Counted from the first letter of the stretch, positions 10,018 to 16,756 are shown. The stretch: DNA of 21,908 bases from JBBSGC01 sp038254525 (GCA_038254525.1 JBBSGC010000017.1:1-21908); one strand, 5' to 3'. The notes: generated by a model not told the origin, from the letters alone. Translations and numbers: made by a program.

Positions 10018-11204
10018 CTGCCGTCGAGCTCGACCTGACCGAGCCGGGGTTCGTCGCCGACCCCTATCCGGCGCTGGCGTCGCTGCGCTCCCGTCGGGAG
10101 CTCGTGCGGCACGAGCCGACCGGCATGTGGCTGGCGGCCACGCACGCGGCGGTGGCGGCGGTGCTCCGCGAGCGCTCGCTGGGACGGTGGTGGGCCGACC
10201 GGGAGCCGGCGCCCCGTTTCGCCGCCTTCAACGCGCTGCACCGCCACCAGATGATGGAGAACGAGCCCCCGACCCACACCCGGCTGCGCCGCCTCGTCGC
10301 CTCTGCGTTCGCCCGCGGCCACGTCGAGCGGCTGCGTGCGCGGGTCGTGGAGCTGGCGTCGGAGCTGCTCGACCGTTGCCCACCGGAGGGGTTCGACCTC
10401 GTCGCCGACTACGCCGAGCCGCTGCCGGTTGCCGTGATCGCCGAGCTGCTTGGTGTGCCGGTCGTTGACCGGCCGCTGCTGCGCAGCTGGAGCCAGGCCA
10501 TCGTGGCGATGTACGAGTACGACCGCAGCGAGGCGGTCGGGTCGGCCGCGGTCCGGGCCAGCGAGGAGTTCGCGGCGTACGTACGCGACCTGGTCGACCA
10601 GCGGCGGCGGGCACCGGGCCCCGACCTGGTCTCGGACCTGGTGACCGCACGCGACCAGGGCGGACGGCTGTCCGACGAGGAGCTGGTCGCCTCGGTCGTG
10701 CTGCTGCTCAACGCGGGGCATGAGGCGTCGGTGAACGCCTTCGGCAACGGGGTCGTCGCGCTGCTGCGGCACCCGGCGCAGCTGGCCCGGGTCACCGCGG
10801 GTGAGGTGCCGGTCGAGACGGTTCTGGAGGAGCTGTTGCGCTACGACGCGCCGCTGCAGCTGTTCGAACGGACGGCCGGCGTCGACGTGCAGGTCGCCGG
10901 CGTCTGCGTGGCGGCCGGCGAGCGCGTCGCTGCGCTGCTCGGCGCGGCCAACCGCGACGGGGCGGTGTTCGCCGCCGCCGACACCCTCGACGTGGCCCGC
11001 GACCCCAACCCGCACGTCGGCTTCGGAATGGGCGTGCACTTCTGCCTCGGAGCGCCGCTGGCCCGCATGGAGCTGGCCGTCGCGCTGCGGCTGCTGCTCG
11101 AGCGGTGGCCCGGTCTCCGGCTGGCCGGCGAGCCGGTGCGTCGCCCGACGTTCGTGCTGCGCGGCTACGCCCGAGTCCCCGTTACCGCAGGGAGGCCCCG
11201 ATGA
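10014..11204 (+). CDS. cytochrome P450 inside the nucleoside operon
   Basis: This 396-residue soluble class I-type bacterial P450 has all major landmarks: THTRLRRLV C-helix (His88, Arg90), I-helix NAGHEAS (233-239), ExxR with Glu273 and Arg276, and heme loop FGMGVHFCLG with the thiolate Cys344. Position 238, where most P450s have the Thr that helps protonate bound dioxygen, is Ala, followed by Ser239. P450eryF has the same EAS arrangement and uses substrate-assisted catalysis. ATG 10014 overlaps the cdd stop by four bases, and its TGA overlaps deoA ATG 11201, so it is fully embedded in the operon. No ferredoxin or reductase gene is in the window, so redox partners must be supplied from elsewhere. 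Substrate is unknown. Context makes a nucleoside, nucleobase or derived compound conceivable but not shown. Confidence 0.93.
   Translation: MTAVELDLTEPGFVADPYPALASLRSRRELVRHEPTGMWLAATHAAVAAVLRERSLGRWWADREPAPRFAAFNALHRHQMMENEPPTHTRLRRLVASAFARGHVERLRARVVELASELLDRCPPEGFDLVADYAEPLPVAVIAELLGVPVVDRPLLRSWSQAIVAMYEYDRSEAVGSAAVRASEEFAAYVRDLVDQRRRAPGPDLVSDLVTARDQGGRLSDEELVASVVLLLNAGHEASVNAFGNGVVALLRHPAQLARVTAGEVPVETVLEELLRYDAPLQLFERTAGVDVQVAGVCVAAGERVAALLGAANRDGAVFAAADTLDVARDPNPHVGFGMGVHFCLGAPLARMELAVALRLLLERWPGLRLAGEPVRRPTFVLRGYARVPVTAGRPR
11189..11195 (+). promoter_or_regulatory. strong Shine-Dalgarno site for deoA
   Basis: AGGGAGG ends five bases before ATG 11201, inside the 3' end of the P450 gene. 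It shows deoA initiates at 11201, not at the upstream end of its open frame, and has its own strong ribosome site besides the 4-base overlap. Confidence 0.7.
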
Positions 11205-12493
11205 CTGGCTCGCCAGGGGCGCACGACGCGGTCGACGTCATCGCCACCAAGCGTGACGGCGCCGAGCTCAGCGACGACCAGATCGACTGGGTGGTCGATG
11301 CCTACACGCGTGGTGCGGTGGCCGACGAGCAGATGGCGGCACTGGCGATGGCGATCGTGCTGCGCGGGATGTCGCGGCGCGAGATCGCCCGCTGGACCTC
11401 GGCGATGATCGCGTCCGGTGACCGGATGGACTTCTCCGCGCTTTCCCGGCCGACCGCTGACAAGCACTCCACCGGAGGGGTCGGCGACAAGATCACGTTG
11501 CCGCTCGCGCCGCTGGTGGCCGCTTGCGGTGTGGCGGTGCCGCAGCTCTCCGGGCGTGGGCTGGGACACACCGGTGGCACGCTCGACAAGCTCGAGTCGA
11601 TCCCGGGTTGGCGGGCAGAGCTCTCCACCGAGCGCCTGATGGCGCAGCTGGAGGACGTCGGGGCGGTCGTCTGTGCCGCCGGGGCGGCCCTCGTACCCGC
11701 GGACAAGAAGCTCTACGCCCTGCGCGACGTGACCGGGACCGTCGAGTCGATCCCGCTGATCGCGAGCTCGATCATGAGCAAGAAGATCGCCGAGGGCACC
11801 GGCGCTCTTGTCCTCGACGTCAAGGCGGGCAGCGGAGCGTTCATGAAGTCGCTGGGCTCGGCTCGTGAGCTGGCCGAGACCATGGTGGCGCTGGGCAGCG
11901 ACGCCGGAGTGCGCACTGTCGCGTTGATCACCGACATGGCCACGCCGCTCGGCCGCACGGCGGGCAACGCGCTGGAGGTCCGCGAGGCGGTCGAGGTCCT
12001 CGCCGGCGGCGGCCCGCCGGACGTGGTCGAGCTGACCCTGGCGCTGGCCCGCGAGATGCTCGCCGGCGCCGGCCGCGACGACGTGGACCCCGCCGGGCGG
12101 CTCGCCGACGGCTCGGCCATGGACGTGTGGCGCGCGATGGTCGCTGCCCAGGGTGGGGACCCCGACGCGGAGCTGCCGCAGGCCCACGAGACCTCGGTGA
12201 TCCCTGCGGGGTCCGACGGGGTGCTGAGCCGCGTCGACGCGCTGGCGGTCGGCGTTGCCGCCTGGCGCCTCGGCGCCGGCCGGGCCCGTCAGGGCGAGGC
12301 GGTGCAAGCCGGTGCCGGGGTGGAGCTGCATGCCAAGCCCGGCGACCGGGTGCGCAGCGGTGCGCCGCTGATCACCTTGCACACCGACGATCCCGAGCGG
12401 TTCGAGCGGGCGACCGCGGCGCTCGAGGGAGCGTGGGACATCGGCCCACGTGCTCCGGCCGCTGCGGGCATCGTGCTCGACCGGGTCGGCTGA
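11201..12493 (+). CDS. deoA: thymidine (pyrimidine-nucleoside) phosphorylase
   Basis: This 430-residue enzyme phosphorolyses thymidine or deoxyuridine to the base and 2-deoxyribose-1-phosphate. An alpha domain (residues 1-75) is followed by the phosphate loop KHSTGGVGDK (88-97) and the family signature SGRGLGHTGGTLDKLES (117-133). Pyrimidine-site residues include Arg175 in LYALRDVT and the SSIMSKK block (189-195), with Lys194 the expected base contact. The C-terminal alpha/beta domain ends with HAKPGDRV and DRVG. It is the last gene of the seven-gene operon. Its stop lies four bases from the convergent GNAT stop, so no terminator fits between them. Distinguishing strict thymidine phosphorylase from the broader Pdp type is not safe from sequence alone. 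Confidence 0.94.
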   Translation: MTGSPGAHDAVDVIATKRDGAELSDDQIDWVVDAYTRGAVADEQMAALAMAIVLRGMSRREIARWTSAMIASGDRMDFSALSRPTADKHSTGGVGDKITLPLAPLVAACGVAVPQLSGRGLGHTGGTLDKLESIPGWRAELSTERLMAQLEDVGAVVCAAGAALVPADKKLYALRDVTGTVESIPLIASSIMSKKIAEGTGALVLDVKAGSGAFMKSLGSARELAETMVALGSDAGVRTVALITDMATPLGRTAGNALEVREAVEVLAGGGPPDVVELTLALAREMLAGAGRDDVDPAGRLADGSAMDVWRAMVAAQGGDPDAELPQAHETSVIPAGSDGVLSRVDALAVGVAAWRLGAGRARQGEAVQAGAGVELHAKPGDRVRSGAPLITLHTDDPERFERATAALEGAWDIGPRAPAAAGIVLDRVG

Positions 12494-12497
12494 GCCG

Positions 12498-13064
12498 TCA
12501 GCCGCCGCTCGGAGGGAGGTCGCCGGCGAGCCGGGCGTGCAGGTGCTCGTCGTGGTAGCAGCCGTCGGCATAGCGGTACGACCTGCGCAGCGTGCCCTCG
12601 AGGAGGAACCCGCAGGAGCCGGCCACGGCGCAGGAGGCGGCATTCTCCACGGCGTGGAACAGGTAGAGCCGGTGCACCCCGGTCACGGCGTAGGCGAACC
12701 GGGCGGCGACCTCAACCGCGCTGCTCGCCAGGCGTCGGCCGCGGGCCCCGGGCGCGATCCAGTAGCCGACCTCGCCGTCGCGCTGGTCGGCGTCGAGGTG
12801 GAACAGCGACACCGACCCGAGCAGCTCGCCCTCCCCGGCGCCCACCGCCCACGACATGTGGTCGCCGCCGCTCCAGTCGTTGCGGTACGTCAGCCAGCCG
12901 CGAAGGTCTGCGGTGCGGTCCTCGCTCTCGGGAAACGGGTTCCAGCGCAGAATGTCGGGGTCGTCGGCGGCTGAGCGCAGCTGCGCCAGGTCGGCCTCGC
13001 CGAAGGCGCGCAGCTCGAACCCGTGCCCCCGCAACGGCACCAGTGAGCGCTGCGCCGTCCACAT
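12498..13064 (-). CDS. GNAT acetyltransferase, RimJ/RimL-like
   Basis: This 188-residue protein has one GNAT fold of the RimJ/RimL/MddA-like group: N-terminal LRGHGFELRAFGEADLAQL, beta strands through LLGSVSLFHLD, acetyl-CoA motif A in GYWIAPGARGRRLASSAV (100-117) and motif B with Asn141 and GF at 152-153 in ENAASCAVAGSCGFLLEGTLR. Such enzymes acetylate N-termini, amino groups or small molecules. The particular acceptor cannot be inferred. The ATG lies seven bases after a TAGGCT -10 box, with no SD, so translation is probably leaderless. It converges on deoA with a four-base gap. It interrupts a deoA-add arrangement that is contiguous in Streptomyces as I recall. Confidence 0.85.
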   Translation of the reverse strand: MWTAQRSLVPLRGHGFELRAFGEADLAQLRSAADDPDILRWNPFPESEDRTADLRGWLTYRNDWSGGDHMSWAVGAGEGELLGSVSLFHLDADQRDGEVGYWIAPGARGRRLASSAVEVAARFAYAVTGVHRLYLFHAVENAASCAVAGSCGFLLEGTLRRSYRYADGCYHDEHLHARLAGDLPPSGG

Positions 13065-13071
13065 GCCGCCG

Positions 13072-13077
13072 AGCCTA
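13072..13077 (-). promoter_or_regulatory. -10 box for a leaderless GNAT transcript
   Basis: Read on the minus strand, TAGGCT is followed by seven bases and then ATG. This is the classical spacing for transcription starting at the A of the start codon. No SD is present. The -35 position falls within the inverted repeat at 13080-13103. Confidence 0.45.
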
Positions 13078-13079
13078 GG

Positions 13080-13103
13080 CGCACTGCTTGCCGAAGCAGT
13101 GCG
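13080..13103. repeat. perfect 10-bp inverted repeat with 4-base loop
   Basis: CGCACTGCTT and AAGCAGTGCG are exact reverse complements separated by GCCG. The repeat lies two bases upstream of the GNAT -10 box, over the expected -35 region. It could be an operator or the terminator hairpin of the decayed kinase transcript. No T-run follows on either strand, which weakens the simple terminator reading. Confidence 0.55.
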
Positions 13104-13224
13104 AGAACTTGCGGGGAGCCTTGCGCCATCTCAACGTCGACTGGCTTCGACAGAGGCTGGCGTCCGCACCGTGGAGGGCTGCCATGAACTCCCGCTCGCT
13201 TCTGGTCGTCCTGGCTGCCGCCGC

Positions 13225-13635
13225 CGGGGGGTCGGCCTGTTCCGGAGCCATGTACGCCGACGAGCCAACGACCAGCGTCAGGCCGGTCGCGTATGCCAGC
13301 GCCTTGGCCACGCCGAGGTTGGCGACGACCAGGCGAGGCCGTCGCCGTCGGTGCTGTGCAGCAACAGGTTCTGCGGCTTGACGTCGCGGTGCACGACGCC
13401 GATGCGGTGCAGCACGGACAGTCCGATGCTGGCCTGGTCCACCAGGTCGGCCACCTGGGCCAAGGGCAGCGGAACCTGCGGGAGCAGGTCGGCAACGGTG
13501 CCGGAGTCGGCCTACGACATCACGAAGTACGGCGTCTCGTCGGCCGTCGTCGTGATACAGCCACACCGTCGCGAACCCGCCGACGCCGAGCCGGGACACC
13601 CACCGCAGGCGTCCGAGGCGGGGTGGGAGGGACAC
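13225..13635 (-). pseudogene. decayed Ser/Thr protein kinase
   Basis: Kinase pieces occur in order on the minus strand but in two frames. From GTG 13635 comes a glycine-rich loop, RLGVGGFATVWL. The sequence then jumps directly to the hinge (TPYFVMS), so the beta-3 Lys and helix C, some 60 residues, are missing. The hinge is followed by an in-frame TAG at 13512-13514. The same frame then gives ADSGTVADLLP and the catalytic loop VVHRDVKPQNLLL. A frameshift near 13330-13345 moves to the first frame for VANLGVAKA, where the DFG/DLG Asp is now Asn, and VGSSAYMAPEQ. No C-lobe follows. The four lesions cannot encode an active kinase. The original gene was divergent from the ECF sigma gene at 13718 and may have been its partner. 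The remainder to 13103 shows no recognisable gene. Confidence 0.85.
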
Positions 13636-13717
13636 CTCGGCATTTTCTGACGCGGGTGGCCCGTATCGTGCCCCCCGAGTCGCGAGCGAGGGTCGCGGCA
13701 CGACGGGAGGCGAGGAC

Positions 13718-14299
13718 GTGAGCCCGCGAGGTGAGCCGGTGCAGCCGCTCGGGCCGGATGCGGAGACGTTGGACGACCTGGCGCTGCGGGCGGCGGCCGG
13801 TGACCCGGCGGCACTCGACCAGGTGCTCGTCGCCGTGCAACCACAGGTGCTGCGGATCTGCGGTCGGATGCTGCTGTGCCGCGAGGACGCCGAGGAGGCC
13901 TGCCAGGACGCGCTGCTGCGGGTCGCGACGAGGATCGGCCAGTTCGAGGGGCGCAGCCGGTTCAGCACCTGGCTGTACGCGGTGGCCACCAACTCGGCGC
14001 GCCAGACGTACCGGGCCCTGAAGCGCCGGGGCATGGAGCAGCCGGTGGCGGACCTGCCGACGGCCGCGGACCCACGGACCACGAGCGTCATCGCGGGGAG
14101 CCGGCTCGACCTCCTGGAGGCGCTGGAGACCCTGGACGCACAGAGCCCTGAGCTGGCGGAGGCCGTTGTGCTCCGAGACGTCGGCGAGCTGGACTACAAC
14201 GAGATCGCTCGGCTGCTCGACGTGCTGCTCGGCACCGTCAAGTCGCGCATCCACAAGGCGCGTCAGCGGCTGCGACCGATGCTCGTCCTGCGCGGCTGA
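13718..14299 (+). CDS. ECF-type sigma-70 family sigma factor
   Basis: This 193-residue sigma factor contains only regions 2 and 4, as in ECF sigmas, which direct RNA polymerase to small stress or signal regulons. Region 2 spans about residues 20-105 (DAEEACQDALLRVATRIGQF, then RFSTWLYAVATNSARQ). Region 4 spans about 130-185 (LAEAVVLRDVGELDYNEIA, then LGTVKSRIHKARQRLR). The turn before GTVKSR reads LDVLLGTV where LDVPLGTV is usual. GTG 13718 follows GGGAGG by seven bases. No anti-sigma gene is adjacent. Instead, the fossil kinase lies divergently 82 bases upstream. The gene precedes add by 12 bases, so the two are probably cotranscribed. A fossil paralogue of its region 4 lies at 16534-16756. 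Confidence 0.9.
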   Translation: MSPRGEPVQPLGPDAETLDDLALRAAAGDPAALDQVLVAVQPQVLRICGRMLLCREDAEEACQDALLRVATRIGQFEGRSRFSTWLYAVATNSARQTYRALKRRGMEQPVADLPTAADPRTTSVIAGSRLDLLEALETLDAQSPELAEAVVLRDVGELDYNEIARLLDVLLGTVKSRIHKARQRLRPMLVLRG

Positions 14300-14311
14300 G
14301 GGGGCGGCGAC

Positions 14312-15415
14312 GTGGGAGGCGATCACTTCGTGGCCGGCAGGCTCGACGCCGAGGTCCTCGCGGTCGCGCCGAAGGTGCTGTTGCACGACCACCTCGACGG
14401 AGGGCTGCGGCCGGCGACGGTGGTGGAGCTCGCCGCCGAGATCGGTCACGAGCTGCCCTGCACGGACCCCGACGAGCTCGGCCGGTGGTTCCTGGAGTCC
14501 GCGAGCTCGGGGTCGCTCGAGCGCTACCTCGAGACGTTCCAGCACACCGTCGCGGTGCTGCAGACCGCACCGGCGATCCAGCGGGTCGCCCGGGAGTGTG
14601 TGGAGGACCTCGCCGGCGACGGCATCGTCTACGCCGAGGTCCGCTACGCACCCGAGCAGCACCTCGAGGGCGGGCTCTCCCTCGACGAGGTCGTCGGCGC
14701 GGTCCGGGCCGGCTTCGCCGAAGGCAGCACCGCCCCGGCCGCCGCCGGGCGGCCGATCGTCGCCCGGCAGCTGCTGACCGCAATGCGGCACCAGGCCCGC
14801 TCCATGGAGATCGCGGAGCTCGCGGTGGCCAACCGCGACGCCGGGGTCGTGGGGTTCGACATCGCCGGCGCCGAGGCGGGCTACCCGCCCACCCGGCACC
14901 TGGACGCCTTCGAGTACCTCCAGCGGGAGAACGCTCACTTCACCATCCACGCCGGCGAGGCCTTCGGGCTGCCGTCGATCTGGCAGGCGCTGCAGTGGTG
15001 CAGCGCCGACCGGCTAGGGCATGGCGTCCGGATCATCGACGACATCACCGAAGACGGGTCCGGCGGGATGCGGCTAGGTCGGTTGGCGGCGTACGTCCGG
15101 GACAAGCGCATTCCACTGGAGATGTGCCCGAGCTCCAACGTGCAGACCGGCGCCGCGGAGTCGATAGCGGCGCACCCGATCGGGCTCTTGGCCGGCCTAC
15201 GGTTCCGGGTCACCGTCAACACCGACAACCGCCTGATGAGTGGCACCACGCTGAGCCGGGAGCTGGCGCTGCTCAGCGAAGCCTTCGGCTATGGCGTCGC
15301 CGACCTGCGGTGGCTGACCGTCAACGCGATGAAGAGCGCCTTCTGCCCGTTCGACGAGCGGCTGGCGATGATCGAGGACCTGATCAAGCCGGCGTACGCG
15401 GCGCTCAGCCGCTGA
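14312..15415 (+). CDS. add: adenosine deaminase
   Basis: This 367-residue enzyme converts (deoxy)adenosine to (deoxy)inosine. Zinc ligands His25 and His27 are in LLHDHLDGG, catalytic Glu216 is in IHAGE (with His213), His237 in RLGHGVR and Asp305 in NTDNRLMSG. PLEMCPSSNVQTGA, the usual strand before the last metal ligand, is intact. GTG 14312 follows a GAGGGGGCG ribosome site that overlaps the end of the sigma gene. It belongs functionally with cdd, deoA and deoC, but it is separated from deoA by GNAT, the dead kinase and the sigma gene. Its expression may therefore depend on the sigma gene promoter and no longer on the deoA operon. Confidence 0.94.
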   Translation: MGGDHFVAGRLDAEVLAVAPKVLLHDHLDGGLRPATVVELAAEIGHELPCTDPDELGRWFLESASSGSLERYLETFQHTVAVLQTAPAIQRVARECVEDLAGDGIVYAEVRYAPEQHLEGGLSLDEVVGAVRAGFAEGSTAPAAAGRPIVARQLLTAMRHQARSMEIAELAVANRDAGVVGFDIAGAEAGYPPTRHLDAFEYLQRENAHFTIHAGEAFGLPSIWQALQWCSADRLGHGVRIIDDITEDGSGGMRLGRLAAYVRDKRIPLEMCPSSNVQTGAAESIAAHPIGLLAGLRFRVTVNTDNRLMSGTTLSRELALLSEAFGYGVADLRWLTVNAMKSAFCPFDERLAMIEDLIKPAYAALSR

Positions 15416-15419
15416 GCAG

Positions 15420-15443
15420 CCGGGCAGCCGATGACCTGCCTGG
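15420..15443. terminator. possible hairpin between convergent add and metalloprotease
   Basis: CCGGGCAG and CTGCCTGG form an 8-bp stem with one G-T wobble and an 8-base loop. It begins just after the add stop, in the only gap between convergent genes here. No T-tract follows, so termination is plausible but not shown. Confidence 0.35.
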
Positions 15444-15488
15444 ACGATAGGCATCACGTAGGCGATGAGGGACGACCAACCGTCCACG

Positions 15489-16061
15489 TCAGTGGTTGTA
15501 GTTGTTCTCAAGCACGGCGAAGTCGTGGGCGGCTGGGTCCAGCGGATAGGCAGCGGCCGTTCCGTGCATGCAGCTGGCCTCGTTCCGGCTGGCGTCGTCG
15601 AACCCACCGGAGGAGTGACCGATCTCATGACAGGCTATGGACTCGCGCTGAGGGTCGGTCAGCGAGCGGTAATTGTTGAACCGTACGGTCATTGAGTCAT
15701 GGACGATGTGGTCGGACTCAGAATGCACCTGGTACGTGGTGATTCCGTCGCAGCCGGTGGCCCCGTAATTGGCCGAATGCACAGGCACGCAGTGAAGGGT
15801 GGTGTGCGAACAGTCCCCACCGTTGAGCCAAAACAATCTGCAATAGGCCGGACGATGGTCCCATTTTTGCACGGCACCGCCAACCGGCCAGTTGGGTCCC
15901 GAGAAATCCTCGATGTGCCACTGGGCGACGGCCGTTGCCGTGGGGAAGTTGCGGTTCCAGTGGTAGGGCAGTCCATGATTGGCGCTGGCCGGCGCGGACG
16001 CGGCCAGGGGACCGGCCAGTGCAGCATCGCTGTGAGCGCGATCAGCAGCCGCCGCGGTCAT
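15489..16061 (-). CDS. exported zinc metalloprotease, HExxHxxGxxD type
   Basis: This 190-residue protein carries CHEIGHSSGGFDD. His145, Glu146, His149 and Asp155 fit HExxHxxGxxD, the zinc motif of snapalysin-like metzincins in which Asp replaces the third His. A downstream ASCMHG (Met165) is a good Met-turn. Six Cys (74, 84, 91, 104, 144, 164) suggest three disulfides and an extracellular protein. The N-terminus in this frame, to about residue 27 (LAASAPASA), is a poor signal peptide. A much better one, RRLLIALTAML, is encoded in another frame over the same bases, suggesting a pair of frameshifts or sequence errors. It is one base downstream of the small gene at 16063-16416. GC is well below that of its neighbours (31 of 60 bases at 15661-15720). 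Substrate is unknown. Confidence 0.72.
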   Translation of the reverse strand: MTAAAADRAHSDAALAGPLAASAPASANHGLPYHWNRNFPTATAVAQWHIEDFSGPNWPVGGAVQKWDHRPAYCRLFWLNGGDCSHTTLHCVPVHSANYGATGCDGITTYQVHSESDHIVHDSMTVRFNNYRSLTDPQRESIACHEIGHSSGGFDDASRNEASCMHGTAAAYPLDPAAHDFAVLENNYNH

Positions 16062-16062
16062 A

Positions 16063-16416
16063 TCATTTCGTGGCCGGCATGGGGCAGTTCTTCAGCTCGG
16101 CTGGAAGTTCGACTGGAGGTCCCGCCTCGGGGTCCGGCTTGGCGTCAGGCGCGGAGGGGCGGGCAAGAACGACTGTGAAGTTGCCATCGGCATCAGGCCC
16201 GCAGACCCACGTGAAGGGGGACTTGTCTGGGTTGACCAAAGCTTCCACGTCCGCCTTGGTCGAGGGACCACCGCTATCAGGCGGCTCGGGACTGGCCGTA
16301 TCGGCTCCTGGATGTAGACGAACCGGGGATCCACCATCACTACTGGGCAGCGCGGACGCTACGACCAAGCCCACGCCAGCGCAGATCAATGCTGCGGCGC
16401 CAATCATCTTGCTCAT
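16063..16416 (-). CDS. small exported protein paired with the metalloprotease
   Basis: I do not recognise this 117-residue protein. The N-terminus, MSKMIGAAALICAGVGLVVA, is a clear signal peptide or membrane anchor. It is followed by a Pro/Ser/Asp-rich stretch (PEPPDSGGPS), a short compact segment with WVCGPDADGNFTVVL, another Pro-rich stretch and a terminal KNCPMPATK. The two Cys could form one disulfide. ATG 16416 follows a TTGGGGG ribosome-like site; TTG 16428 is an in-frame alternative. Its stop is one base from the metalloprotease start, so the two should be translated from one mRNA. A role as a secreted partner, inhibitor or surface anchor of the protease is possible but only by context. 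It shares the lower GC of the protease gene. Confidence 0.6.
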   Translation of the reverse strand: MSKMIGAAALICAGVGLVVASALPSSDGGSPVRLHPGADTASPEPPDSGGPSTKADVEALVNPDKSPFTWVCGPDADGNFTVVLARPSAPDAKPDPEAGPPVELPAELKNCPMPATK

Positions 16417-16533
16417 GTGGTCCCCCAAACAAGTGTGAGTAGACTTACAACAGCCAATGCTCTGCTAGTCGAAATGTCCTCTGGCGAAAACGGAAAGTCA
16501 AGTGGTCGTCGCATCGGCCGAACCGTGGTTCCA

Positions 16534-16756
16534 CTAGCAACCGATGATGCGCAGACGTGCGTAGTGGATGCGCGACATCACGGTGCTCAGTGGCAGGTCC
16601 AGCAGCCGGGCGATCTCGTGGTAGTCCAGCTCGGTCACGTCGCGCAGCACCACCGCCTCGACCAGATCGGTGTTGTCCTTCTCCAGGGCTTCCAGCAAGT
16701 CGATGCGGTTGCCCGCGATCACGCTCGTCGTGGCCCGGGTCCGCTGCCGTGGGCAT
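16534..16756 (-). pseudogene. ECF sigma factor region 4 fossil
   Basis: The minus strand encodes a 5'-truncated, frameshifted relative of the intact sigma gene at 13718. MPTAADP in one frame matches the linker PTAADP. One extra base moves the rest to a second frame, giving TTSVIAGNRIDLLEALE, VEAVVLRDVTELDYHEIARL and LDLPLSTVMSRIHYARLR. This closely parallels residues 113-188 of the intact protein, with a short deletion in the linker. All of region 2 is missing. The 5' edge is fused to the 3' end of the MarR fossil, marking a deletion or recombination joint near 16750. A 62-residue region-4-only ORF starting at GTG 16722 remains open, but translation is doubtful. Confidence 0.85.

Noticed and set aside
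13075..14091. A 338-codon minus-strand frame as one intact kinase-like gene
   Set aside because: The portion above 13635 is a shadow of the sigma gene. The kinase motifs below need two frames and a stop, so it is a pseudogene, not a CDS.
13520..14950. A 476-codon minus-strand frame opposite the sigma and add genes
   Set aside because: It has no recognisable domain, and the opposite strand encodes two clear proteins. Only the kinase pieces below 13635 on this strand are real homology.
15420..15488. Possible mobile-element end or attachment site in the add-metalloprotease gap
   Set aside because: No direct repeat, tRNA end, integrase or transposase was found. Only a weak hairpin is present.
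16534..16722. A 62-residue region-4-only sigma protein as a functional gene
   Set aside because: It is possible from GTG 16722, but no ribosome site is seen, the upstream frame is broken, and homology starts mid-linker. A fossil is the simpler reading.
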